Part shown: positions 47,500 to 60,300 of the stretch, piece after piece | How the letters are laid out: the number at the start of each line of letters is the position of its first letter | Position numbering within the stretch: position 1 is the first letter of the stretch | From: Gnetum montanum | Taxonomy: Eukaryota; Streptophyta; Gnetopsida; Gnetales; Gnetaceae | Assembly (NCBI GenBank): GCA_015680685.1 | Contig: MNCI01011783.1 | Location: 216,631 to 280,630 of the forward strand | Length of the DNA: 64,000 bases | Direction of reading: 5' to 3' | The notes under the pieces: model-generated | What the model saw: only the letters and a program-made list of their open reading frames with translations | Database searches by the model: none | What the model was told of the DNA's origin: nothing | Made by a program: the position numbers and the translations under genes

Positions 47500-49176
47500 A
47501 TAAGAGCTTCCTCCAAAGTTCAAATTAGTCCATCTCCTATCAAATCCATGGCCCACAATGAGATTTGAATGTCAAGAGCTCACCAAGCATGAATAAGAAG
47601 ATAAAGGAAGTGTCCTCAAAGAAAATCAAACTCTTATCTACCTCAATTCTCCTTCACATAAGCTCAACATCAATTTTTGATAAGACACTCTATCTCCATC
47701 GTGTTTGAAATATTTCTTAGCTTCCAATAGTGTTGTCAAAATGAGTTGATGGCATTCTTTCAAGTGATTAATTGGGTATCTTTCATCACAATGAATTTTT
47801 GTATTCTTGAGATTCTCATTAGGGAATTTTACAATAATATTACTATCTCTAATGCTATTGCTAAAGCTTTTACTTCTATTATTGGGGATCTTTTTCGTGA
47901 GGTCACTCCTCAAGTAGTTAATTTCATTTTTGAAATTTCTAGCTCTAAAGTTCATAGGACCACTATTCATTCTATTTCAAATATTTTCTTAAATAGTATA
48001 ATCCATGTTTTCCATGATGAGTTTTGTGATGCTTTTTTTGGTTAGTCACAATCATTAAGAAGTGGCAAAGTGCTTAGAAGTCATATGATCCCAAATGCTT
48101 CTACCCTCTCTCTCATTGTTTTGTATAACGTCATTGTTAAAGGGGGAAGTTACAATTATCTATTGCCAACCCAAGCCTTTGTTTTATATTGTCTTCTAAC
48201 TAGTCAACCATTATACTTGGGATATATCCTTTGCATATACATGTTCAGACTTTTCACTAGAGAGAGAGTTTATGAGAATCCTCTTCTCATCAATCTATTG
48301 ATTCATCAAAAAGGAGTTCATATTCCTGATATGCCTCTACTAGAAGATAAAAGAAGTCTTGGTAAATACTTAGAGAAACAAAGTACCACTCATAAAGATC
48401 TTGAAGTCCCATTCTCTAGACCTCAAAAAGCTAAAAGGAGGCAAGCCTAATCTCCATCTAGGGCATCCCCTCAACTTAGGAGGTCCAAGTCAATGAGCAC
48501 CTAGCTATCTTTAGCCCTCAGGAAGGCATTGAAGCCTTTTGCAAAAACTTTCAAGATGATTGAATGAAATCTCTATTGTCTTTATAAGAGAATGGATGTA
48601 AAAAGTATACCTCTACCTCAAGATGAGTAGTAGTTTGAGGAGATCACTACTCCCATAATGTCAAACAATAAGGAGGACTATTCCATACTAGCTAAGAGCT
48701 CTACAGCAGCTAGATCACCCTGAGCTTATGACTTAGAAAATTCATATGATTTCGAGGATCTTACAACACCACTAGCCTATATACAGGGAGAGTCTATTAT
48801 TGATCATGATTAGCTTGGATCTAGCTCTTATGCTCATGAGGATATTCCTTGATCCTTTGAGAAATATGATATGAATAGCATATTTGAAGTTTCATCTCAT
48901 TGGGAATGAATTGATCCCATCACCTATTAGATGAAGGGTTCTTCCTCTTCACAATAGGATCTTTAACATCAGCCTTTATCATGTTAGTTTCAGGTGAAGC
49001 TTCATCTCCAAAGAGCCCATATCAAAGTACCCTCATTAGATGATGATGATGATGAGAAGCATCACTCTAGCACCAGCTCTAGTAGTGATAATGATGAAGA
49101 GGAGACATATCACTCCTCTCATGCAATTTCCAACTTTGATAATGAATCTAATAATGGCACAAAGGTTAGTGAATAG
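47500..49176 (+). pseudogene. Envelope-like / 'plant transposon protein' ORF in a copia-type LTR element, copy 2
   Basis: Plus-strand frame with open pieces 47746-48045, 48070-48450 and 48994-49176. From about 47690 it reads VFEIFLSFQ, a TAG, then NELMAFFQVINWVSF, matching copy 1 at 29400. The domain block follows (ILIREFYNNITIS, EVTPQVVNFIFEISSS), then LLPTQAFVLYCLLTSQPLYL and a basic stretch (RPQKAKRRQA). The C-terminus is acidic and Ser-rich (STSSSSDNDEEETYHSS) and stops at 49174. A PPT lies 37 bp beyond and the LTR 577 bp beyond. This pattern resembles plant proteins annotated as 'putative transposon protein' or envelope-like. No gag/pol is nearby. Membrane segments are not convincing. 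Confidence 0.65.
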
Positions 49177-49212
49177 GCACTCTTGGTGATCCCCTCCTTT
49201 TGGACGATGTCC

Positions 49213-49226
49213 AAAAAGGGGGAGAG
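49213..49226 (+). other. Polypurine tract 1
   Basis: AAAAAGGGGGAGAG just after the ORF. A second tract, AGAAAGAGGGAGA, touches the LTR at about 49738-49752. Paired PPTs are a Sirevirus trait. Confidence 0.6.
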
Positions 49227-49752
49227 TTTGTGATGGATTTATAAATGTATGAATTATAATATGGATAGTTTTTGGACATTTGGTGATAGTTTTTAATGAT
49301 GATAATTTTTGTGAAATTGTCATGATAGCTAGATGTATTCTTTTATGATATGGATATGGTAGTTTATATTGGACAGCTTGATGCTTGATATGTTGGTTGG
49401 ATGGGTATATGTATGTATGTGGATAGTACTTATTCTAGCTAGTTGGTAATATGCATGTCATCTTATTACAATTTGGAGATAGGTTATGCTTTTGGCATCT
49501 ATATGTGCATTTGATTTGCACATTATATGATGGATAGTTTGTCAGTAGCTCATGATGTTTTGATAGCTTCTCTTATCAACTCATGTGATTTGGACCCATT
49601 GATTTGAGCCTTTATATCCTTATTCTAGTAATACCTCTCTACTGCCATTGGAATTTCTATATATGTCTTAAATTTTTTTAATTATATATATATATTATGG
49701 AATGTATTGACCCATTTTATTAAGTTTTGAACATCACCAGAAAGAGGGAGAT

Positions 49753-50823
49753 TATTGATCTTTTGGTATGTCAAAACCTGAAAGAAAATGAAGAATGTAG
49801 AAATGTGTTTATGCTTGTAGTCTTGTAGGACTAAGAAGGAACATATCATGCTATAAAAAGGAGAGCTAACACAAGAAGCTATGTCAAGATGTCAAAACAA
49901 AAGCTAAGAAGAAATGATGAGAGCTAGAATTCAAATAGAGTCTATGAATTGAATGAAGATGTTCCAAGGACTACCAAGAGGCTGAAAACTAGAGCCATAA
50001 TCCAAAATTCAAAGTGATCTTCTAGGGTAAACATCTCCAATTGATAGCAAACATTTACTTACTAAGATAGGAGTCTAAGGATAGATGTCTACATTTCCAA
50101 ATAGACATCTCTCCTCAATTAAGACTAATTATAGATAGACATCTTAACTTCAAATTAGATGTCTAAGTTAGTCATTGCATGAATTCTTTAGAGTTTTTGG
50201 AAACTCAAAAAAATATAAGAAAAAGTGGAATTCTTGGAAAATGAGCAAGCAATATTCATTGAATATCATGCATTGTAAGCCTCAAGAAAATTAACTTTGT
50301 TCTTTATTATTTCAATCATTTGTATTGTGTTGAATTTTTTAAGAGCCATCATTATAAGGAATTTGTAAATTAAGTTACACTCCTTCATTGATTCTTCGCT
50401 TCTTTCTTGTAAGCCCTAGGAGGTTGAAGTATTTCTTACTAAAAGGATTCTTCGTTGTTCTTGTCAAGACCTTGAGGGGTTAAATCATTTTGTAGTGAGA
50501 AAACACTCTAGAGTTATTCTCATATTTTGCAAAGGTTATGGGATCCTTTAAATTACATTTTGAGCTTGTTGGGACCTTGCAATATTGAGTGTTTATCTAG
50601 CAAGAAAACACTCCGAGTGGAGCTCAAATCTTGTAAAGGTTATGGTATTTGTGAAACCATATTTTTATAAGGAACAAAGTCAATATATTTACAAGGATTC
50701 TACCCTTCAAGTGTTGAGGCATCCAAGTGAGAAACCATGTAAAAATTTTGTGTGCCTTTTGGTTGCAATGATTGTTTTAATTGGGGAACTTATTCAAGCC
50801 CCCTTCTCAGTTCTCAATCCACA
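49753..50823 (+). repeat. Copia LTR (1,071 bp), plus orientation
   Basis: Begins TATTGATCTTTTGG (TG to TA change at the terminus) and ends CTCAATCCACA. It is the reverse orientation of the LTRs at 21884 and 26496. AGATGTCT/TAGACATCT words cluster at 50025-50170. Confidence 0.9.
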
Positions 50824-52374
50824 AAATATAGTGTTGGAAAATTAAAGGATTAACTAACCTAGGGAAGTAGCATACTAGAAAAATTTATGATTATATAAAA
50901 TTATCCTTAGTATATTTACACCTCTTAACTTATAAATCTTGATGAATACCTACTCAAAATTATGTCTCTTATGTTCCTTTCTTTTTCTTAATATGCTAAC
51001 TAAGTATTTTAGCATTACCTACATTATTATTTAATAAATAAACATTGTGCCTTACACATTAACAACATGCATAGTTCATCACTAAGGTCTAGTACATATT
51101 AATTAAAACATGTAATGAAAACTCTGTGAACCTTCTTAGGGCTTCCTGATGTGCCTTCTATAAGAGTTAGTAATTAATTTTGGATACTAGCCTTTGAAAG
51201 TTCAAGGCTTTCTTATGGGTAATTTCAATATGAGAGTATATATATTCTAGTGGTATTCTTTCATGGCTAGTACCTATTCTAAATAAACAATAAAATTAAA
51301 CTAATTAACCTAGGTTAAGGATATAACGTAGATTAATTAGGAGAGGAATGATTAATTAAGTATAAGGGTATAAGGAAGTAGAACACAACCAACATGAAAG
51401 CTAATCCAAGATCAAGTTAGAAAAAAATTTTCTTAGGAAAAATGCATCTTAGATTGATAAAACATAGGAAAAGTAGAAACCTTGAGGTTTTAAGTCATAC
51501 TTCCAATGAATGAAGAAAACTTTGTGATGGGATGTCTAGTACAAGTAATCCTAGGTATGAACCTTCCTAATCAAGTTGTATATGAACTTTTTTGCCCAAT
51601 ACATCAATGTCCCAAGTGATGTATGTGTTATATATATGAAAAGATTTATGATTAATTAATGAAATTGATCTTTCATTAATAAAATTCAAATGAAATATAT
51701 ATATTGATGTATATCATGGGATGCTATTACTAGTAATACAATAGCTTTTGCAACAGCGTGATATTATAGCTTTGAAGTTAATCAATGTGTAGAAATTCAA
51801 AAAACCCTTAAGGTTATAAAATATCAAAGTACATCAATACCATGATGTTCATTAATAAGATAACTGAAATTCATGTAACATATTATTGAATAAGATATTA
51901 CAAAATTGACATAATTTGAAAAGACATATCAAAACTAATTGTGCATATTGATTTTCTATGATAATAGAAAAATAATTCTAAGGCCATCACATCTTAACAT
52001 TTGGCCACAATAAAAATTTACAAAAATGATAGCTTGTTGTTTATTATTATCATGATAGTGATAGGAATTGATATAGCCAAAGTATTAAAGGAAGAGAAAT
52101 TAATAGTTGACCATGCAATGATAGGAATCAACCCTTTTGGTATCGAACATGGTTACTATTAGAAAAGAATGTGATAAGTTAAAAATTTGAAAAAAATAGA
52201 ATAACACTATGGTGATGACCTTAAGAAAAGGAAGGGCATTATTAAAAATTTGCAACATTGTGAAGCAATTGTTAGTGCTAACCCTAAGTGCTTCACTCCT
52301 AAGGTTGGCTATTATTTCAATTGTCAATATCACCATAAGCTTAGGAGCAAGTGTTGGACCTACTTTTACACAAC
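50824..52374. other. AT-rich sequence without recognised features
   Basis: TATATA-rich stretches near 51236-51250 and 51620-51710. 52200-52370 has an open frame with scattered Cys/His (QHCEAIVSANPKCF, FNCQYHHKLRSKC) that might be a gag knuckle remnant. Not strong enough for a gene call. Confidence 0.4.
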
Positions 52375-53220
52375 TTATGAGTGGTGAGGTACCCCTATGC
52401 CCAACCATACGAATCACAGGCATTCATGTGCAATCTAGTCGAATTCCACAAACTTTAATTGCCAAGTACACTAGAGCTAAATAGTGCATGTGTGTTGTCT
52501 ATTTGTTATCTTCGCAATCCCACTTGAGAAATGCAATTGTATGGTTAAGTGTGACTAAGGCATAAGTTTTTTATTATTTTTTGTTTTATCAATTTACTCG
52601 CCTAAAACAAGAATGAAAGCAAGAGTAATTAATTGCTAAGTAAACTATGGTCTAATCTAGCCTAACATAAGTAACTATTTCCACTTCCCAGACACATCCT
52701 GAACTTTGTGTAAAAATGACTAGGTTGTCAAACGCTAACTATATTTGAGCTACCAAGTGTCACATGTATGTTCAAAGGGGTCATTCTTGTGTATTTTAAT
52801 CAGTTGCTTAATGAATAAAAAATATTTTCAAATGAATAACATTAATGTAAATTGAATGAAATCATAATATATATAAACATATAAGAAAGAAAGTCTCTAG
52901 TGCTGAAAGGTGAATCAAAGAGCTCATATTTATTGCTAACACAATGGTGTGTTCAAGTACATCAATGCTTGAATAAAGATCTAATCACATTTAGACCTCT
53001 TACTGAAACCACTTGGAAAATATTCTAATTCTCAAATGAACAAACTACAAGAGTTTCACTACTTGACTACTAAAAACTAGTCTCAATCGTGCACCCAAGG
53101 GTTGTATTTATAAACTTAGGAGTAACCCTACGATATCAAATGTACGATATCGCATCTTGGGCCACGATATCGTGTACCCGATATCATGACCTAATATCAC
53201 AACCACTATGATATTGGAGG
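52375..53220 (-). repeat. Diverged LTR of the TGATGAG Ty3 family
   Basis: Starts TTATGAGTGGTGAGGTACCC and ends in four GATATC-type palindromes near 53130-53190, followed by a changed PPT (GGAGGGTATG). It shares the CTCTAACT/ATTTATAAACTTAGG region and the GTTACC/CTACCAAG words with the others. It is the most diverged copy and may be a solo or 3' LTR. Confidence 0.7.
53105..53112 (-). promoter_or_regulatory. TATA box in diverged LTR
   Basis: TATAAATA on the minus strand, about 105 nt from the presumed LTR start. Confidence 0.45.
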
Positions 53221-54374
53221 GTATGAAAAATATGATTTATCAACAACCCTTGACCTGTTATTAGTGCCAAGTAAGCCTTATCCTTGATTTGGATAAGTGA
53301 TAATTTGTCATGTTTTTTTAGTTAATTTCTTGTTGTTACTAGAACATATTTTTCATGCTCATTCAAGGAATCTAGATGGTAGAGTCATCAATGATTACAT
53401 AGGGCAAGGTAAGAATGGATTTCAATTCAAAGGAGAACGTAAGAAATTTTCTCCTACTAAATCATTTTATCTAAATTCATATACCTCATAATCAATGCTT
53501 GAAGATCATTCATTTTCATCCAGAGGTAGACTACATGGATTGGTTTGACCACATTGATGTAAGAATTTACTAATAGTTTGATTCAATAGGCTAAGGAATT
53601 TTAATTAAATCCTTAATCTATCCATTTGACCAAAAAGAAATCCTTGAATATTATAGGAATCTCAAACTATATTTGATAAAGATAGAGCCTTCAAAGTAGT
53701 ACCTAGTATTCACTTTGAGGAAGATAAGGATCAAACTCATGATACAGTAATTACATGAGTGGCTTAGATTGGCTACCAATGATGAAGATACCTTTACATT
53801 GAAGGAAATCATACAACATAAATATGATCTCTTCCATTAGTTCATTGAAAAGTATAATTCATCTATACTATAGCCATAGGATGTCTACTTCATCAACCTT
53901 AGGATAGAGGATAAAGTAATCATGTGGATGATCATTAAGAATGTTCTATCATCCACCGACATCATGTATATTCTTGGCCTAGCCCGATTACCTTCGACTA
54001 GTTCCTAGCCAACAAAGGTAGACTAAAGTTATGTTTTCCTATTGTAGGACTTCTGAATCCACTAAATTTTTCTATTAAAATATCTTAATTTTTTATTTTT
54101 TTATTATTTGATATGATTGAATTACTTCGATTATCATAATAAAATGTGACAAGTTTTGATTATGTTTTGGAGTTGTTTGTTAATAGATCACTACCTCTAT
54201 GATGCAAACAAATTTGTCCTAAAATATCATATGATGTCACATGAGGAATAAAATTTAGGAACATAGGAAAATGATAGGAATTGATAATATAAGAATATAA
54301 AACATTATTGATATGATGGAAAAGTTTGATATGTTTGATGCAGAAAGTTATAGTGGCCATGTGTTCAAGATATT
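53221..54374 (+). other. Unrecognised broken coding sequence
   Basis: Plus-strand frame near 53750-54000 reads LHEWLRLATNDEDTFTLKE, then IIQHKYDLFH, a stop, and FIEKYNSSIL, followed by DVYFINLRIEDKVIMWMII. The amphipathic, protein-like composition suggests a dead gag or transposon ORF, but no motif identifies it. 53297-53491 contains another short open stretch. 54070-54374 is AT-rich. Confidence 0.35.
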
Positions 54375-55317
54375 TGATGAGTGGTGAGGTACCCCTACAC
54401 TCAACCATACGAAACGAACATAGCACGAGCGATCCGGTTGAACTCCGCAGAATAAATGCCTAAACGCCACAAGGAACGCTTGGGGTTAATCATTCGTTAT
54501 CTTCCTAGGCTTGATTGTATGTGTCATGGTGTATGGTTAAGCAAGTCTAAGGTATATGATTTTTTTGGTATTTTTCGGTTTTCTCCTATGCTAAGAGGTA
54601 AAGGGTTGAGAAACTAACTAACTCTAACTACACACTAAGTCCTAGCATCAGCATCCGTTCCCACTTGCCATACACACCTTGAACTGTGCAACTATGGCTA
54701 CCAAATGCTAATCGTTACTGGGATCACCACACGTAATGCACGTGCTCGAAGCGGTTGTACTAAGGCACTTAACTAACCTAAGTGTGACAAGCAGCCGATT
54801 CCTTGACTAGCCGTACACATCCGTAGATGCTCGTAATCAAGTCGTACTTGTCCCACGTTCTAGGAGGAAAGGGTTGAGAGAATCTACTCGCGATGAGTAG
54901 CCGATTCCTTGGCTAGCCGTACACGTTCGTCAATGCTCGTAACCAAGTCATACTCATGCCGCGTTACTAGGAAAGCAGTAAATAACATTAATTAAACCTA
55001 TCCATGGACTGCAAGGTTTATCTACAAAGCTTGTCTTTATTGTTGTACACAACTTGCGTTCAGGTACAAAGCTACTCGAATAAAGAACCGTTCACTTGGG
55101 GGACTCCTACTGCGGGCACATGGAAAATATTTTATCTCTGGGGTGATCAATCTACCAGAGCTTCACTACTTTACACCTAGATGAGAAATGAGGGGAGTGC
55201 AGCCTCTTATTTATAGATATGGTGGCAGACCGCGATATCGCATACGCGATATCGTAGGGAAAGACGCGATATCGCGTCGGCCACGATATTGCAGCTTGTG
55301 CAATCTGCGTCTCATCA
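54375..55317 (-). repeat. 3' LTR (943 bp) of the minus-strand Ty3 element with pol
   Basis: TGATGAG...CTCATCA, flanked on the right by PPT (TATCCCCATGACTGAATG on the plus strand). TATA lies at 55209-55216, about 101 nt from the LTR start. Between them are three to four GCGATATCGC-like palindromes. Left flank ATATT (54370-54374) may be the target duplication; its partner is not seen. Confidence 0.95.
55209..55216 (-). promoter_or_regulatory. TATA box of LTR
   Basis: TATAAATA on the minus strand, just downstream of the palindrome cluster. Confidence 0.6.
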
Positions 55318-57290
55318 TATCCCCATGACTGAATGAAAACTCATCCTTGAGTTCCTTACAATGATATCAGGTAGGTATGGGATTATTGAGGGGAATGGAA
55401 CTAATGGAATGACATGTGAACGGTTCATTATTACTAGACTTAACAACTGGTGTTCGAGACAACAAGGGTGAATGTCTTATTACAATGACATCAGGCCACA
55501 TTTGGCAGCTGAAAGAAAAGAAGAGAGAGAATAGAAGAGAAGAAGAGAGAAGAGTCTTGCTGCTGCTAGTGCCTAGATTGTGCCTTCCATTGTCCATCCG
55601 TAAGCGCATTATCCATTCTACTCCTTGCATAGCTAATTCAGCACTGCTCCATTCCAAGTGTTTACTCCAGGTCCATTCTGTTGTTGTATGATTGCCATCT
55701 GCACACACAACACAATCATATATTACCAAGGGTAATTGAATCATCAAGTAAATAATACCTTGTTGCGGTGTAAACTCATTGTCTAGGTTGTGGTATGGCT
55801 GATATGGATTTGGGAAAATGTAGATGATGACTACCGAAGGTGTAGGGGTGAAGAAGAAAAATGAAAAAATTTGGGGCCTAGGAGGAAAATCGAAAAATCA
55901 GGTCCCGTACCCCCATGACTAATCGCAAACCTCCGATAGCATGAGAATGGAGAAAGAAAAGGAGTAAGAAAGATAGATAAAAAGGGACAAATATGGCATT
56001 AGTGAAGTGGATGTCAAGATGAAAATGAACAAAACTAAAATTAATTGCAAAATGTTAACGAAAAGAAGTTAACTAATGTTCCAAATAGGAGTGTCAGTGG
56101 GTCCTCCCCAAAGTAGGCTCATGCCCTTAATGCCCTAACAATCCCACATTCAAAGAGTCCGTAGGCTCTGGAAATGTCCTTTGGAACAAGAGTTAAAGTC
56201 TTAACCGCTAGAATTTACCAAAAAGAAAACAATGCATCAACCACAATATACACTAATGATACAACCGACAATGAGGTGGATAGTGGAGAGAAGGATGGAA
56301 AGAAGAGAAGTGGAATGGAATCCCAAGAACAAGGTGGTGTACAACCCCTTGTGTGTTTTATGATTAGTGTGACTTTCCGAATCTCATTCCAACTTTGGCT
56401 CAAACCAACCACTTCCAGTGACTTCGCATCAATGCATTTGGCTAACCATCCATGTGGATAACAAGGATGCATCTTCAAAGAGCCACCATCATTCTGATGA
56501 AACAAGGAGAGAATGGGAAGCGAGAAGGGCCTTAGTTAGAGGGAACACTTTGGTTTCATAACCAGTGCATGCAGCCCAAATTTTATTTCGTCTAAGGGGT
56601 GTGCTTTGAATCCTCACTTTGGTTTTGGTTTTTTTTTTTTTTGTGTTTTGTGTTTTTATGCGTGGGGACCACACCATGCAAAGAATTCTTATTTTTATTG
56701 TCTCAGCTTCCGAAGAATGTGTAACATCAGAATGGTAAGAAAACTCAAGAAGAAAACATCCAAGCACCCAAGAGAATGATCAACACAAAAGCATAAAATT
56801 CCCTTGAAGTCACACCCTTTGCAATCCTTGAGTTCTTCCTTATTTTGAGAAATGCCCAGTCACCGGTTCATTAAAGTTCTTATTAAAAGGGAACTGTACA
56901 TTTCCAAGCCAAGAGAAACCATAGACTCTGGTGGATGGATGGATGAAGTGATCTCATTGCCTACCATATCAAAATAAACATACCTTAGTATTAACAATGT
57001 AACTTAAAGGTAAAAACCAAACATAAGTAATCAATATGAAAACAGTTCATACCATCGGCCTAAACACTTATTAGGTGATGAACTTACAGGGTGGATGACA
57101 CACATACATACACATAAAATAGAAAAGTATAACGATGGTATAAAACAAAAACAATAAAAGTTAAAGAAATTTGTAAAACAAAAATTAGAAAAGTTAAAGA
57201 AATTTGTAATCCCCCATGACTGAGTTGTAAGGGAGAGATCAACAAAAAATGTATAAAACAAAAATTGAAAAACAACTGAGGGCCCCATAT
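55318..57290 (-). other. Region between pol and 3' LTR (second copy of the conserved 3' region)
   Basis: 55318-56970 matches 34552-36212 base for base over long stretches, with the same small frames and the T-rich tract (56630-56640). 56970-57210 is A-rich and contains two tandem copies of GTTAAAGAAATTTGTAA. No protein domain recognised. Confidence 0.6.
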
Positions 57291-57341
57291 AGTTAGCATA
57301 GGTGGCCATCTCCCCCATGACTGAGTTGTAAGGGAGAGATC
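57211..57341. repeat. 30-bp direct repeat around the pol end
   Basis: CCCCCATGACTGAGTTGTAA plus GGGAGAGATC occurs at 57211-57240 and again at 57312-57341, 101 bp apart. On the minus strand it is a PPT-like CATGGGGG run, so pol ends at an internal, duplicated polypurine tract. Confidence 0.75.
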
Positions 57342-60300
57342 CGAAATAGTGAGCGTGGTTGACCGCTGGTAGAAGTGTGACTCGTACTGGCTAGTGTAGA
57401 TTCATGGAAAGGTTTTGTTTGTTGTACATTAACCAATAACCTTTTATCTGGGCTATCAGGCTTATATATCATCATGGCTCCAGAGGGAAAGGTAGTATGA
57501 ATAATGTAAGGTCCTTCCCACAAGGTCTGAAACTTTGTACGTTGGGGTACATGTGTGGGGTTCCAGTAAAGGACCTTATCTCCTGGTTAATACCTAAGCC
57601 TTCGGATCCTTAAGTCATGTCGTTGTTTACTGTGTGCTTTGTGCAACTCATTTAACGATAGTGCAACCAGTCGATTCTCATCTAACACATTCAAAGTTGC
57701 TAGTTATTGTTTTTGTGCTAGGTCAAGATCCAGGTGAAGTTCATAGGCCATGGACAGTGTACAAAGCTCACTTTGTATAGGTAGTTTTGGAAGTTTCCCG
57801 TACACTAGCTCATAGGGAGAATATCCTGTAGGGAGCTTCCAAGTGGAACGATACGCCCAAAGAGCATCATTCAGTTTCGTGCTCCAGTCTCGTCTAAATT
57901 TGCTAATTGTTCATGTTAATATTCTAGTAATCTCCCTATTAGTAACTTCAGCTTGACCATTAGCTTGGGGGTGGTAAGGTGTGGTCATTTTATGCTCAAC
58001 CCCTAAGCGTTGCAACAACTTTCTAAAGGTTGCACTTGTAAAATGCATTCCATTGTCGAAAATAAGTACACGTGGTACACCAAACATGTTAACGATTTAT
58101 TGCTGTACAAATCGGGCAGCTGTAGATGATGTGCAATCTGTTACAGCAGCTGCTTCAACCCATTTGGTTAAGTAATCAACAGCAATGATTATATATGCTT
58201 TTCCGTTGGACATTGGTGTAATCGGTCCCATGAAATCAATCCCCCAAATGTCAAAGGGTTCTAAACGTTGAATCCATTGTTGTGGACCCTCCATCCTAGC
58301 AGTCATTCCTCCATCACGTTGGCAGCGCTCACAGGATTGAGCAAAATGATGGGCATCCCGAAATAGTGTTGGCCAATAATATCCTGCAAGTAGGATTTTA
58401 GTGGCCGTTCGTCTCCCAACATAATGACCCCCACAGGGGCCCTCATGAGCATCTTGAAGAACTTTTACTTTGTCTTGGTCGGGTAGACACCATTGAACTA
58501 GGCCATCAGGGTAGACTTTGTAGAGTTGTCCCCCGATTTCCATGAAATATTTGATGTTGTGAAGAAACTATTGTTTCTTCCTAAAGTCTAATCTTTGTGG
58601 TAGTTTTTGTGAGGTGAGATAAGTGAGAATGCCTCTATACCAGTTTATTTCCATGGGTTGATTATTTATTACACCAGCAAAAAATGGTCAGATACAGCAT
58701 ATTCGTCCTCTTTTTTGTCCCATCGCAACCGAGATAGGTGATCGGCAACTACGTTCTCGGTGCCCTTGCGGTCTACAATAGTTAAATCGAACTCCTGAAG
58801 AATCACTAGCCAACGTATGATATGTGGGCTAACCATTGGCTTATTCATAAGGAACCTAATCACACTATGATCTATGTGGATATATACCTTGTAACCCAAT
58901 ACATAGTGCCTAAACTTATCTAGTGCAAACACAATAGCCATTAATTCTTTTTCTGTAGTCGTGTAGTTAAGTTGCACACCGGTGATACTTTTACTGGCAT
59001 AATGGATGTAGTAGGATCATTTTTGTTCATCTAGTTGTGTTAGTATAGCTCCTAATGCATAATTGGATGCATCGGTCATGATATGGAATGGTCTAGACCA
59101 GTCAGGTGCCTGTAGAATGGGAGTTTCCACAAGTCTCTGTTTAAGAGCTTGGAATGCTTGTTCACATTCCCTGGTCCATTCGAATGGTGCATCCTTTTTT
59201 TTTATTCTACCAACGATTTGGCAACTTTTGAAAAGTTTGCAATAAACCTCCTATAGTAGCCAGTGTGTCCAAGGAATGACCTCACGTCTTTAATAGTTTC
59301 TGGTTGTCGGGTGATTCCTTGGATGACTTTAATTTTTTCTGGGTCAACTTCGATTCCTGATTGCAAAATTTTGTGCCCCAGCATGATGCCCTCTTGAACC
59401 ATAAAATGGCTCCAACACATCATTCCAATACTTGCTCTAACCGGTTGAGAGCTTGGTCAAAGTTCGTCCCATAAGTAGAGAAGTCATCCATGAAGACTTC
59501 TACTCCATTGCCTATTTTTTGTTGAAAAATACTTAGAACTAAGCATTGGAACGTGGCAGGTGCATTACACAAATCGAAAGGCATTTTTTTATATGCGAAC
59601 GTTCCCCAAGGATTGGTGAATGTTGTTTTGGCTTAGTCTTCTAGTGCAATGCATATTTGGTTGTACCCGCTATATCCATCCAGAAAACTGTAATAGCGAT
59701 GCCCTGCTATAGTGTCTAAGACTTGGTCCACAAATGGCAGTGGGAAGTGGTCTTTAAATGTTTCCATATTTAATAGCCTAAAATCTATACATACCCTCCA
59801 TTTACCTCCCTTTTTCAGTACGATGACAAGAGGGCTAACCCATTCGCTATCAATGATAGGGTAAATGAACCCAACCTTGAGAAGTTGTTCTAGTTCTTCT
59901 TTAACAATTTGTTTTAGTTTCGGGTTCAATCGCCTCTGGGGTTATTTGCGAGGTTTGATAAAAGGGTCTGTATAAATCCTATGTTGGCATATCTGAGGAT
60001 CTATTTCGGTTAGTTCAGGATACGACCAAGCAAAGGCGACTGACCACTTGTTTATCACCCTTAGCAAACTTTCTTTTTGCGTGGGCACGAGCTTTGCATT
60101 GATGATCACCGATTTTCCAGTTTTGAGGGTCACTTATTCCAAATCGGTGGGTAACGGTTTTAACTCTAGGGGCTCTTATTTAAACTCCTCAAGAATCTCC
60201 AACTTCCCCCAATTAATATTTTTGGAGTTAGGGGCTGGAAGTTGGCAACGAACTTGCTCCAATATGTCTACGCTTTCAAGGTAAGCACTAGTCATTCCCT

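Noticed and set aside
49036-49323. Minus-strand frame of 95 codons
   Set aside because: Antisense to the acidic C-terminus of the envelope-like ORF and the PPT.
57031-57318. Phe-rich minus-strand frames suggesting a membrane protein
   Set aside because: A-rich tandem repeat region beside the pol end; composition explains the residues.
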